NCBI GenBank assembly: GCA_963695835.1 | Contig: CAVOHR010000001.1 | Span: 806,001 to 870,000, forward strand | DNA: 64,000 nucleotides | Direction of reading: 5' to 3' | From: VRUE01 sp963695835 | GTDB lineage: Bacteria; Actinomycetota; Thermoleophilia; Solirubrobacterales; 70-9 | Part shown: positions 41,371 through 49,101 of the stretch, in pieces | Numbering within the stretch: position 1 is the first letter of the stretch | Layout of the letters: the number at the start of each line of letters is the position of its first letter | The notes under the pieces: generated by a model | The model's input: the letters and a program-made list of their open reading frames with translations, nothing else | Databases searched by the model: none | What the model was told of the DNA's origin: nothing | Program-made: the position numbers and the translations under genes

Positions 41371-42933
41371 ATGCTGACCGTCCAGAGCCTGCTCGACGAG
41401 CTCGGCCTCGATCTCGCGGCGGGAACCCGGGCGGCCGAGGCGCCGGTCCGCTGGATCCACATCTCCGAGCTGCAGGACCCGACCCCGTGGCTCTCCGGCG
41501 GCGAGCTGATGCTGACCACCGGCATCCCGCTCGACAGCGCCGCCAAGCAGCGCGCCTACATCCGCCTGCTGGCCGAGCACAACCTCGCCGGGCTCGGCTT
41601 CGGCACCGGCTTCAGCCACAAGAAACTGCCGAAAGCGCTGCTCGACGAGGCGGTCAAACGCGATTTCCCGCTGTTCGAGGTGCCCTACTCGACCCCGTTC
41701 ATAGCGATCACCGAGAAGGCCTTCGCCCGCCTCGTCAACGAGCAGTACGAGGTGCTGCAACGCGGGATCGCGGTGCAGCGGCGGCTCGAGCGGCTGGTCC
41801 TCGAAGAGCGCGGGCTGGAGGAGATCGTGGCGACGATCGCCTCTGCCGTCGGTGGCACCGTCGCGATCCTCAACGGTCGCGGCGAGCGGCTCGCCGGCCG
41901 CGGCTTCCGCCGCGAGCTCTCGGCCGAGGCGGTGACCGCGATCCGCGACGAAGCGCTCGCCCACACCGTCGACGGCCACCCCTTCGTCCCGACCCATCCG
42001 TCGGTCGCGGGCCGGGCGCTCGCCCACCCGGTGATCTCGCCGGGCGGCGGGCCGCCGCAGGCCTGGGTGGTGATCGTCCGCGACTCGGGCGGGCTCGGCG
42101 ACTTCGAGCGGCTGATCCTCCAGCAGGCCGTCGCGGTGGTGGCGCTGGAGCTGATGCGCCGCCGGGTCGCCCGCGAGACCGAGCGGCGCCTCGCCGGCGA
42201 CGTCCTCGCCGGCGCCCTCGGAGGCCGCCTCGACCCCTCCGAGCTGCGCCGCCGCCTGGAGCCGTTCGGGATCGGCGACGAGGCCGCCGTCCTCGTCTTC
42301 GACCTCGACGACCCCTCCGCCGCCGAGCCGGCGCTGGAGCGGGCGCTCGCCGCCGACGCCTGCCCGGCGGTCGTCGCGCCGCACGCCAGCGGCGGCCACG
42401 AGCTGCTCTGCGCCGTGGTCGACGCGGCCGACCGCGACCCCGTCGACCTCGCCTCCGAAGCTCGCAAGGCGCTGATCAAGGAGCGCGGCGCGGTTCGCGC
42501 CGCGGCCAGCCGCCCGGCCCCGCCCGAGGAGCTGCGCCACTCCTTCCACGAGGCGCGCTGCGCGCTCGAGGCGACCGCCTTCTCTCGCAACGGCGGCGAG
42601 CCCGAGGTTGCGTCCTGGCGCGACCTCGGCGCCTTCACCCTGCTGCTCTCGATCCAGGACGACGAGGCGCTGAAGCTCTACTGCGACAGCGTCCTCGGCC
42701 CGATCGAGGAGGGCGACGAGGAGTACGGCGGCGAGCTGCTGCGCTCGCTGGAGGCGTTCATCGAACAGAACGGCCAGTGGGAGCGCGCCGCCCGCGAGGT
42801 CTACTGCCACCGCCACACGCTGCGCTACCGGATGCGCAAGGTCGAAGAGCTGACCGGGCGCGACCTCTCGCGCGCCCACAACCGGATCGAGTTCTGGCTT
42901 GCCCTGCGAGCGAGGGAGCTGGTGGGAACGTGA
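41371..42933 (+). CDS. PucR-family transcriptional regulator
   Basis: 520 residues. The N-terminal PucR domain reads WIHISELQDPTPWLSGGELM and LTTGIPLDSAAKQRAYIRLL; the C-terminal helix-turn-helix is LEAFIEQNGQWERAAREVYC then HRHTLRYRMRKVEELTGRDL, the CdaR/PucR end motif. It begins 7 bp after the aminotransferase and overlaps ald by 4 bp (GTGA), so it is embedded in the catabolic operon it most likely controls. The effector may be a polyamine intermediate; unproven. Confidence 0.93.
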   Translation: MLTVQSLLDELGLDLAAGTRAAEAPVRWIHISELQDPTPWLSGGELMLTTGIPLDSAAKQRAYIRLLAEHNLAGLGFGTGFSHKKLPKALLDEAVKRDFPLFEVPYSTPFIAITEKAFARLVNEQYEVLQRGIAVQRRLERLVLEERGLEEIVATIASAVGGTVAILNGRGERLAGRGFRRELSAEAVTAIRDEALAHTVDGHPFVPTHPSVAGRALAHPVISPGGGPPQAWVVIVRDSGGLGDFERLILQQAVAVVALELMRRRVARETERRLAGDVLAGALGGRLDPSELRRRLEPFGIGDEAAVLVFDLDDPSAAEPALERALAADACPAVVAPHASGGHELLCAVVDAADRDPVDLASEARKALIKERGAVRAAASRPAPPEELRHSFHEARCALEATAFSRNGGEPEVASWRDLGAFTLLLSIQDDEALKLYCDSVLGPIEEGDEEYGGELLRSLEAFIEQNGQWERAAREVYCHRHTLRYRMRKVEELTGRDLSRAHNRIEFWLALRARELVGT

Positions 42934-44069
42934 AGGTAGGCGTCCCAAGCGAGACCAAGCCCGACGAGTACCGGGTCGCGATCACCCCCGCCGGGGTGCG
43001 GGAAATGGCCGACCACGGACACGACGTCCTGATCGAGGCCGGCGCCGGCGCGGGCAGCGCGATCTCCGACGTCGAATTCGAGTCGCAGGGCGCGCGCATC
43101 GTCGCCGGCGCGGAGACCGTCTTCGCCGAGGCGGAGATGGTGCTGAAGGTGAAGGAGCCGCAGCCGGACGAAGTCGAGATGCTGCGCCGCGGCCAGCTCC
43201 TCTTCACCTACCTCCACCTGGCGCCCGATCCCGAGCTGACCCGCGGCCTGTGTGGCTCCGGCGCCATCTGCATCGGCTACGAGACGGTCGAGGACGCCCG
43301 CGGGCGCCTGCCGCTGCTGGCGCCGATGAGCGAGATCGCCGGCAAGATCGCCACCCAGGCCGGGGCCTTCATGCTGGAGAAGCCGCTCGGCGGGCGCGGG
43401 ATCCTGCTCGGCGGGGTGCCCGGCGTCGCCGCCGCCAACGTGATCGTGATCGGCGGCGGCGTGGTCGGCATGAACGCCGCCTTCATCGCGATCGGCATGG
43501 AGGCCGACGTCTTCGTCTTCGACAAGTCGATCGACCGGCTGCGCGAGCTCGAGGTGGGCTTCGCCGGGCGCTGCTCGACCGTCTACTCGACCACGCTGGC
43601 GATCGAGGAGATGCTGTCCCGGGCCGACCTGGTGATCGGCGCCGTCCTCGTCCACGGCGCCCGCGCCCCCTTCGTCGTGCGGCGCGAGCAGCTGGCGCTG
43701 ATGAAGCCCGGCGCGGTGCTGGTCGACGTCGCGATCGACCAGGGGGGCTGCTTCGAGACCTCGCGCCCGACCACCCACCGGGAGCCGACCTTCGAGGTCG
43801 ACGGGATCACCCACTACTGCGTCGCCAACATGCCCGGCGCGGTGCCGATCACCTCGACCCATGCCCTGACCAACGCGACGCTGCCCTACGCGATCACGCT
43901 CGCCGATCGCGGCCTCGAGGGGGCGATCCGCCACGACCCCGGCCTGCGGCCCGGCGTCAACGTGGCCGCCGGCCAGGTCACCCACCCGGCGGTGGCGGAG
44001 GCGGTGGGAACGACCTGCGTCCCGGTCGAGCAGGCGCTGGCAATGGCCTCGAACCCCAACCCAGCATGA
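42930..44069 (+). CDS. ald: Alanine dehydrogenase
   Basis: 379 residues from GTG 42930. MKVGVPSETKPDEYRVAITP is the conserved start; Lys and His of the substrate site fall in LKVKEPQPDEVEML and LFTYLHLAPD. The NAD-binding stretch is VIVIGGGVVGMNAAFIAIGM with acidic VFDKS, and DVAIDQGGCFETSRPTTHRE is diagnostic for alanine dehydrogenase. It interconverts alanine with pyruvate and ammonia. In this operon it would regenerate pyruvate from transaminase-formed alanine. Full length and intact. Confidence 0.94.
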   Translation: MKVGVPSETKPDEYRVAITPAGVREMADHGHDVLIEAGAGAGSAISDVEFESQGARIVAGAETVFAEAEMVLKVKEPQPDEVEMLRRGQLLFTYLHLAPDPELTRGLCGSGAICIGYETVEDARGRLPLLAPMSEIAGKIATQAGAFMLEKPLGGRGILLGGVPGVAAANVIVIGGGVVGMNAAFIAIGMEADVFVFDKSIDRLRELEVGFAGRCSTVYSTTLAIEEMLSRADLVIGAVLVHGARAPFVVRREQLALMKPGAVLVDVAIDQGGCFETSRPTTHREPTFEVDGITHYCVANMPGAVPITSTHALTNATLPYAITLADRGLEGAIRHDPGLRPGVNVAAGQVTHPAVAEAVGTTCVPVEQALAMASNPNPA

Positions 44070-44078
44070 AAACCCCGC

Positions 44079-44122
44079 TCCGCTGTTCCTTTGCCGATTT
44101 AACGGTGCAAGGGCACAGCGGA
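44079..44122 (+). other. Imperfect hairpin between ald and the aldehyde dehydrogenase gene
   Basis: TCCGCTGT (44079-44086) pairs with ACAGCGGA (44115-44122) and pairing continues imperfectly inward around a GATTTAAC centre. It lies in the 73-bp spacer and could attenuate read-through or terminate. Confidence 0.45.
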
Positions 44123-44142
44123 AGCTGAGATAGGAGGCAGCG

Positions 44143-45585
44143 GTGGCTGTAGCCGGCAAGACCAGACTCAGGAACTTCATCGGCGGCAAGGCGGTCGACC
44201 CGGTCGAGGGCGGCATGGAGGACGTCGTCAACCCGGCCACCGCCGAGGCGATCGCCTCGGCGCCGCTGTCGACCAAGGCCGACGTCGACGCGGCGGTCGC
44301 GGCGGCGAAGGGCGCCTTCGAGGGCTGGGCGGCGACGCCGCCGGGCGAACGGGCGCGGGCGCTGCTGCGGATCGCCGACATGATCGAGGAGCGCGGCGAG
44401 GAGATCGCCGACCTCGAGGCGGCCGACGCCGGCAAGCCGCGCGCCGCGGTGCTCGAGGACGAGGTGCCGGTGATGGCCGACAACCTGCGCTTCTTCGCCG
44501 GCGCCGCCCGCTGCCTGGAGGGTCGCGCGGCGGGCGAGTACATGGAGGGCCACACCTCCTTCGTCCGCCGCGAGCCGGTCGGAGTGGTCGGCCAGATCAC
44601 CCCCTGGAACTACCCGCTGATGATGGCGATCTGGAAGATCGGCCCGGCGCTCGGCGCCGGCAACACGGTCGTCCTCAAGCCGGCCGAGACGACGCCGCTG
44701 ACGACGCTGCTGTTCGCCGAGTGGTGCGCCGACCTGCTGCCGCCCGGCGTGCTCAACGCGATCGGCGGCCACGGCGAGCCGACCGGGGTCGAGCTGGTCA
44801 ACCACCCCGACGTCGAGATGGTCAGCCTGACCGGCTCGCCGCCGACCGGCCGGGGAATCGCCCGGGCCGCGGCCGACACTCTGAAGAGGGTCCACCTCGA
44901 GCTCGGCGGCAAGGCCCCGGTGGTCGTCTTCGACGACGTCGAGATGGAGACGGCGCTGGAGACGATCGCCGGCACCGGCTATTACAACTGCGGCCAGGAC
45001 TGCACCGCCGCCTGCCGGGTGCTGGCCGCGAGCGGCGTCTACGACGACGTCGTCAGCGGCCTCGCCGGGGAGGCGCGCAAGCTCGTCCTCGGCGACACGC
45101 TGTCGGCCGAGACGACGCTGGGCCCGCTCAACTCGCAGCGCCAGCGCGAGCGGGTCGAGGGCTTCCTCGAGCGCAGGCCGGAGCGGGTCGAGGTCGTCAC
45201 CGGCGGCGGCGAGCCCGAGCGTCCGGGCTACTTCCTCGAGCCGACGGTGATCGCCGGCGTCGAGCAGGACGACGAGATGGTCCAGAAGGAGATCTTCGGC
45301 CCGGTGATCACCGTGCAGCCGTTCGGCGACGAGCAGAAGGCGATCGAGTGGGCCAACGGGACCCGCTACGGGCTCGCCTCCTCGGTCTGGACGCGCGACG
45401 TCGGCCGCGCGATGCGCGTCGCCAACGCGCTGCGCTTCGGCTGCGTCTGGATCAACGACCACATCCCGCTCGTCTCCGAGATGCCCCACGGCGGCTACAA
45501 GGAATCCGGCTACGGCAAGGATCTCTCGATCTACGCCTTGGAGGATTACACCGAGATCAAGCACGTGATGGTGAACCTCACCTGA
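44143..45585 (+). CDS. Aldehyde dehydrogenase, probably aminobutyraldehyde type
   Basis: 480 residues; GTG start with GATAGGAGGCAGC upstream. NAD-aldehyde dehydrogenase signature: VGQITPWNYPLMMAIWKIGP, SLTGSPPTGRGIARAA, HLELGGKAPVVVFDDVEME (Glu base) and YYNCGQDCTAACRVL with the catalytic Cys. The GQDCTAACR form is characteristic of gamma-aminobutyraldehyde dehydrogenases. It would oxidise the aldehyde from putrescine degradation to GABA, matching the transporter and amine oxidoreductase nearby. Exact substrate is inferred. Confidence 0.92.
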   Translation: MAVAGKTRLRNFIGGKAVDPVEGGMEDVVNPATAEAIASAPLSTKADVDAAVAAAKGAFEGWAATPPGERARALLRIADMIEERGEEIADLEAADAGKPRAAVLEDEVPVMADNLRFFAGAARCLEGRAAGEYMEGHTSFVRREPVGVVGQITPWNYPLMMAIWKIGPALGAGNTVVLKPAETTPLTTLLFAEWCADLLPPGVLNAIGGHGEPTGVELVNHPDVEMVSLTGSPPTGRGIARAAADTLKRVHLELGGKAPVVVFDDVEMETALETIAGTGYYNCGQDCTAACRVLAASGVYDDVVSGLAGEARKLVLGDTLSAETTLGPLNSQRQRERVEGFLERRPERVEVVTGGGEPERPGYFLEPTVIAGVEQDDEMVQKEIFGPVITVQPFGDEQKAIEWANGTRYGLASSVWTRDVGRAMRVANALRFGCVWINDHIPLVSEMPHGGYKESGYGKDLSIYALEDYTEIKHVMVNLT

Positions 45586-45605
45586 GGGGCGGTACGCTGC
45601 GGCTC

Positions 45606-47303
45606 GTGAAGCGCTTGGGCAGGGGGTGCGTGGTCGCGGTGGCGGCGCTCGGCGCCGTGCTCGCGCTGGGGATCGGCGCGGGCGAAGAAGAAGAAACGCC
45701 GCGCTGCCACGGCCGGCGGGCGACGATCGTCGGCACCGACGGGCCCGACGTGCTGCGCGGGACGCCGGGCCGCGACGTGGTCTGGGGCGGTCGGGGCGAC
45801 GACGAGATCTTCGGCAGCCTCGGCAACGACCTGATCTGCGGCGGGCCGGGCAACGACCTGGTCCACGGCGGCCGCGGCAACGACATCGTCGACGGCGGGC
45901 CGGGCACGGACCGCGTCTACGGCGACCTCGGCGACGACAAGGCCGTCGGCGGATCGGGCGACGGCGACGAGGTCGGCGGCGGCCTCGGCATCGACACGCT
46001 CAGCGGCGGGCCGGGCGACCTCGACCTCGTCCACGGCGACTACGGCTACGACCGCATGGACGGCGGCCCCGGCCACGGCGACATCGCCTCGTTCGCCACC
46101 GACGTCGGCGCGGGTCACCGCGGCGGCGGTGGGGTCTGGGTCTCGCTCAGGGCGCACCGGGCGCGCGGCGACGGCCACGACCGGCTCTTCCGCTTCGACT
46201 CGATCGAAGGCTCGGCCTTCGCCGACACGCTGATCGGCAACGGGCGGGCGAACCCCATCGACGGCGGTCCGGGCAACGATCGCATCCGCGGCGGCGGCGG
46301 CGCCGACGAACTGAACGGCGGCCAGGGCAGCGACCGCTGCCATGGCGGAGGCCGCATCGTCTCCTGCGGCCGGGAAGCGCCGCCGAAGGGCTCGGCCTAC
46401 GTCACCCTCGACCGGGTCGGCGGCGGTGGCGCCGGGCTGGAGATAGTCGGCGGTCCCGGCGGCGACCACTTCACGGCCGTCGCCTTCGATCCGGAATCCG
46501 ACAGCTTCGGCGTCGGCTCGACCGAGGGCATCGCGCTGGGCCCCGGCTGCACCCGGCCGGCAGGCGGCGATTCGAAGCAGGCCGTGTGTGCGGTCGAAGG
46601 CCCGGCACGCTGGCTGATGGCCGACCTCGGGCCCGGAAACGACAGCCTCCAGGTCGAAGGCTCGCCGGCGGAAGTCGGCTTCGTGCGCCTCGCCGGCGGC
46701 CCCGGCGACGACGTCATCCACGGCGGGCCGGAGGAAGACCTGATCGAGTCCGGCCCGGGGAGCGACCACATCTACGGCGGCGCCGGCGCCGACGGCCTGA
46801 CCGGCGGCCTGCCCGGCCCGACCTATCTCTACGGCGGCGAAGACGGCGACCTGCTGGCGGCCGGGGGCGGCTGCGCCGGCGGGGCCCTGGTCGGCGGCCC
46901 CGGTCGCGACGACGCCTCCTTCGCCGAGACCCAGGCGCACCCCGGACTGCTCTACGTCTCGCTGGCCGCCCACGCCGCCTGGATCGACGCGATCAAGGGC
47001 TGCCACCACGTCCGCCTCGCGCCCAGCGACGAGGACATCGAGGGCTCCTTCGACTACGACGTGCTGATCGGCGACAGCGGCCCCAACGCGATGCTCGGCC
47101 AGCCGGGCAGGGACCGCTTCTTCGGCAACGGCGGCGAAGACGTGATCGACGCCCGCGACGGCGTCCGCGACCTCAGCATCCAGTGCGGCCGCAAGGGCCA
47201 CCCGGAAGGCCGCGCCCTCACCGACCCCTTCGACCCGCAGCCCCTCGACTGCGCCGACCACACCAACGGAACCCCGGTGGCCGGCCTCAACAACGGCGGC
47301 TAG
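45606..47303 (+). CDS. Secreted haemolysin-type calcium-binding repeat protein
   Basis: 565 residues from GTG 45606; a TACGCT box 7 nt upstream supports a leaderless start. An N-terminal signal sequence (RGCVVAVAALGAVLALGIG) precedes many GGxGxDxxx nonapeptides, e.g. GTDGPDVLRGTPGRDVVWGG and GGPGNDLVHGGRGNDIVDGG, which bind calcium in a beta-roll. Repeats occur in blocks (about 40-150, 205-240, 355-420 and 475-520) separated by globular stretches. Cys residues are frequent near block ends, perhaps disulphides. No type I secretion genes are adjacent and a Sec signal is present, so export is probably by Sec. Function unknown. Confidence 0.85.
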   Translation: MKRLGRGCVVAVAALGAVLALGIGAGEEEETPRCHGRRATIVGTDGPDVLRGTPGRDVVWGGRGDDEIFGSLGNDLICGGPGNDLVHGGRGNDIVDGGPGTDRVYGDLGDDKAVGGSGDGDEVGGGLGIDTLSGGPGDLDLVHGDYGYDRMDGGPGHGDIASFATDVGAGHRGGGGVWVSLRAHRARGDGHDRLFRFDSIEGSAFADTLIGNGRANPIDGGPGNDRIRGGGGADELNGGQGSDRCHGGGRIVSCGREAPPKGSAYVTLDRVGGGGAGLEIVGGPGGDHFTAVAFDPESDSFGVGSTEGIALGPGCTRPAGGDSKQAVCAVEGPARWLMADLGPGNDSLQVEGSPAEVGFVRLAGGPGDDVIHGGPEEDLIESGPGSDHIYGGAGADGLTGGLPGPTYLYGGEDGDLLAAGGGCAGGALVGGPGRDDASFAETQAHPGLLYVSLAAHAAWIDAIKGCHHVRLAPSDEDIEGSFDYDVLIGDSGPNAMLGQPGRDRFFGNGGEDVIDARDGVRDLSIQCGRKGHPEGRALTDPFDPQPLDCADHTNGTPVAGLNNGG

Positions 47304-47306
47304 CCG

Positions 47307-47437
47307 CGGTAGGGGTGGTGGCCAAGCAGATCAAGGATCTCGCTGGCGCTCGCACGCGCCTTCGGCGCTGGAGCGTGGCGTGCTCTGCACGCGAGCGACC
47401 GAGGACGCCGATATGCGCCGCGCCACCGCCCCTACCG
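47307..47437. repeat. 16-bp inverted repeat between convergent genes
   Basis: CGGTAGGGGTGGTGGC (47307-47322) faces GCCACCGCCCCTACCG (47422-47437), one wobble-type mismatch. It joins the ends of the calcium-binding protein gene and vapC and covers the vapC stop codon. The interior is GC-rich without the GGGCGGATACTCA core. Confidence 0.65.
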
Positions 47438-47830
47438 TAGTTCGGTGAAGCCGGCGGCGGCGAAGTCGCCGTCGAAGGCGAGTACCTCGCCGATCCCTTT
47501 GGCCCGCATGTAGGCGAAGCTGGTGGCGTCGACGAACGAGTAGACGCGCTCGTCGTGGCGGCGCAGCCAGCGCAGGGCCTCGTCCTCCAGCTCTCCAGGG
47601 ACGCGGGCGACCTCGATATATCCTTGCTCGCTTCCGACGCTGTCGAGGAACGCGACGGCTTTCGCGTGCCAGGTCTTGGAACGCAGCCAGGTCCACGTCT
47701 CGCCGCGGACGTGATTGGTGATCGCGACGCGCTGGTTGGAAACCCGCTCGTAGAGCCTGAGGGCCGCCTCGTGGTTGCGGTCGCGCTCGATCATGTAGGC
47801 GACCAAGAAGGACGAGTCGGCGAAGATCAC
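47432..47830 (-). CDS. vapC: VapC-type PIN-domain toxin
   Basis: 132 residues from a GTG overlapping the antitoxin stop by 4 bp. PIN-domain acidic residues: VIFADSSFLVAYMIERD (Asp5), HVRGETWTWLR (Glu) and ERVYSFVDATSFAYMRA (Asp), with a later Asp in EVLAFDGDFAAAGF. The family cuts specific RNAs, often tRNA. The upstream partner is a ribbon-helix-helix VapB. The reading frame is intact. Its stop codon lies in a long inverted repeat shared with the convergent gene. Confidence 0.88.
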   Translation of the reverse strand: MIFADSSFLVAYMIERDRNHEAALRLYERVSNQRVAITNHVRGETWTWLRSKTWHAKAVAFLDSVGSEQGYIEVARVPGELEDEALRWLRRHDERVYSFVDATSFAYMRAKGIGEVLAFDGDFAAAGFTELR

Positions 47831-48075
47831 GGGTAGTCCCGGTCCAGCCCGTAGACCACCTCGTTGATGGTCATGCTGCTGTCCGGATCGCCCTCGACCG
47901 TTCCCGCCAACTTGAAGAAGGGGTCCTCCTCGATGGGAGGCAGTGGCTTGACTCGTTCCCGCACGCAACGTCTGATCACCTCCGCCTTCGAGAGCCCTTC
48001 TTCCTCGGCGCGTCGCTCGACCGCCGCGTCCAGCTCGGGCTCGATCGATATCTGCAGTCGCTTCATGCGGGCCAC
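47827..48075 (-). CDS. vapB: VapB-type ribbon-helix-helix antitoxin
   Basis: 82 residues. RLQISIEPELDAAVERRAEE followed by EGLSKAEVIRRCVRERVKPL is a ribbon-helix-helix domain; the C-terminal acidic part (EEDPFFKLAGTVEGDPD) is the toxin-binding segment. The GTG at 48075 has GGAGGTGA 6 nt upstream; ATG 48066 is an alternative. It overlaps vapC by 4 bp. A strong promoter and inverted repeat upstream indicate autorepression. Confidence 0.88.
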   Translation of the reverse strand: MARMKRLQISIEPELDAAVERRAEEEGLSKAEVIRRCVRERVKPLPPIEEDPFFKLAGTVEGDPDSSMTINEVVYGLDRDYP

Positions 48076-48127
48076 GTTACATCACCTCCGGCTATGTAAT
48101 GTAACAATTCTCAGACAAAAGTGTCAA
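48076..48127 (-). promoter_or_regulatory. vapBC promoter with operator
   Basis: Minus-strand TTGACA (48127-48122) and TACATT (48103-48098), 18-bp spacer, the best sigma-70-type promoter in the window. GTTACAT (48076-48082) and ATGTAAC (48099-48105) form a perfect inverted repeat overlapping the -10 box and the ribosome-binding site. Confidence 0.7.
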
Positions 48128-48184
48128 ACTTGATTGCGGGGCCGGCAACGAGGCCCGGATTGCGCAGTGGATTAGGCTTTGAGC

Positions 48185-48385
48185 ATGCCCCCGAGTCCGA
48201 GCGCAGAGGAGGCGGCGGCGATCGCCGCGGCGGTCGAGCGGTTCGTCGCCGAGACGGCGGCGCCGGCGGGCGGCGAGGGGGAGGCAACCGGCCCGTGGCA
48301 GCGGGCCGCGCTGGTCGAGGGGGTCGGCGCGAAGGGGACCGTCCAGGACCACCTAGAAGGAGGAGGAGTGAGATGGCTGTCGTGA
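48185..48385 (+). CDS. Small hypothetical protein overlapping dodecin
   Basis: 66 residues from ATG 48185. Sequence SAEEAAAIAAAVERFVAETA, then GPWQRAALVEGVGAKGTVQD resembles the small helical proteins (acyl-CoA carboxylase epsilon-like) of actinobacteria, with an N-terminal helix, Pro/Ala linker and WxRAALxEGV tail; the resemblance is weak. Its last 13 bp overlap the dodecin start in another frame, so the two would be translationally coupled. It might be a coincidental ORF. Confidence 0.4.
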   Translation: MPPSPSAEEAAAIAAAVERFVAETAAPAGGEGEATGPWQRAALVEGVGAKGTVQDHLEGGGVRWLS

Positions 48386-48582
48386 AAATCATCGAGCTGG
48401 TCGGCAGCTCCAAGACGTCCACCGACGACGCCGCGAAACAGGCGCTCGCCCAGGCGCAGGGCACGCTGCGAAACATCCGCGCCGTCGACATCGTCTCGAC
48501 CGGAATCCGCGGCGAGAGCCTCGACGAGTACCGCGCGCACGTGCGGATCGCGTTCCTGGTCGAGGGCACCGAGGTCGATTAG
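48373..48582 (+). CDS. Dodecin family protein
   Basis: 69 residues. AVVKIIELVGSSKTSTDDAA, AQAQGTLRNIRAVDIVSTGI and EYRAHVRIAFLVEG give the beta-alpha-beta-beta fold of dodecin, a dodecameric flavin-binding protein that stores or buffers FMN/riboflavin. AAGGAGGAGGAG lies just upstream of the ATG. Length matches the family. Downstream is an element of the palindromic core family at 48591. Confidence 0.92.
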   Translation: MAVVKIIELVGSSKTSTDDAAKQALAQAQGTLRNIRAVDIVSTGIRGESLDEYRAHVRIAFLVEGTEVD

Positions 48583-48590
48583 CGAGGCGG

Positions 48591-48676
48591 GGGAGGGGCG
48601 GGGATACCCCTGCCCGGACTCGCTCGCTTCGCTCGCTCTGAGTATCCGCCCGTTCAGGGGTATCCCCGCCCCTCCC
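48591..48676. repeat. Palindromic core element 1
   Basis: A 22-bp perfect inverted repeat: arm 48591-48612 begins GGGAGGGGCGGGGATACC and recurs inverted at 48655-48676. On the minus strand the interior opens AACGGGCGGATACTCA and closes GTCCGGG, identical to element 2. The central part is GAGCGAGCGAAGCGAGCGAG, with no inner stem. It lies between dodecin and rhodanese genes, both on plus, 8 bp after the dodecin stop. Confidence 0.85.
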
Positions 48677-48699
48677 TGACGTAGCGCTAGATTTCGCCC

Positions 48700-49062
48700 A
48701 TGGAGCCGATTGCCCCCAAGCTGGTCGACAAGGACGCGCAGCTGGTGGACGTGCGCGCGGAGCACGAGTGGGACGCTGGAAGGATCGGTGGTGCCGTTCA
48801 TTTGCCGCTTGCCGAGTTGAGCGAGCGGATCGGGGAACTCGACAAGGATCGTCCCGTCGTCGTCTACTGCCTCGGGGACAACCGCGCCGAGATGGCGGCC
48901 GAGGCGCTGGCCGGCGCGGGGTTTGACGTGTCTCCCCTGGACGGAGGCATACGCGCTTGGGTCGAGGCCGGTCTGCCGCTGGAGCCGGAGGGCGGCTACG
49001 TGGCCGAGTCCGGCGAGGCGGCGGCGATCCTCGAGGCGCGGAAAAGGGGCTCCCGGGGTTAA
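48700..49062 (+). CDS. Rhodanese-domain protein
   Basis: 120 residues. Rhodanese fold: LVDVRAEHEWDAGRIGGAVH, DRPVVVYCLGDNRAEMAAEA with active-site Cys72 (loop CLGDNR rather than the common CRxGxR), and GIRAWVEAGLPLEPEGG. It would carry persulfide sulfur, fitting the sulfate-assimilation genes directly downstream. A TAGATT box ends 6 nt before the ATG, so the transcript is leaderless. Confidence 0.9.
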   Translation: MEPIAPKLVDKDAQLVDVRAEHEWDAGRIGGAVHLPLAELSERIGELDKDRPVVVYCLGDNRAEMAAEALAGAGFDVSPLDGGIRAWVEAGLPLEPEGGYVAESGEAAAILEARKRGSRG

Positions 49063-49101
49063 ATACCCTAATCCCTGTCAGGTTTTGCTATTTTTCTGGG
49101 C

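Noticed and set aside
45780..46340. CRISPR-like periodic repeats
   Set aside because: The periodicity comes from GGxGxD codons of the calcium-binding protein, not from identical repeats with spacers. No CRISPR array or cas gene was seen in the window.
49063..49101. Riboswitch (SAM type) before the sulfite reductase gene
   Set aside because: Only 39 bp separate the genes and a -10 box sits 7 nt before the start, leaving no leader for a riboswitch.
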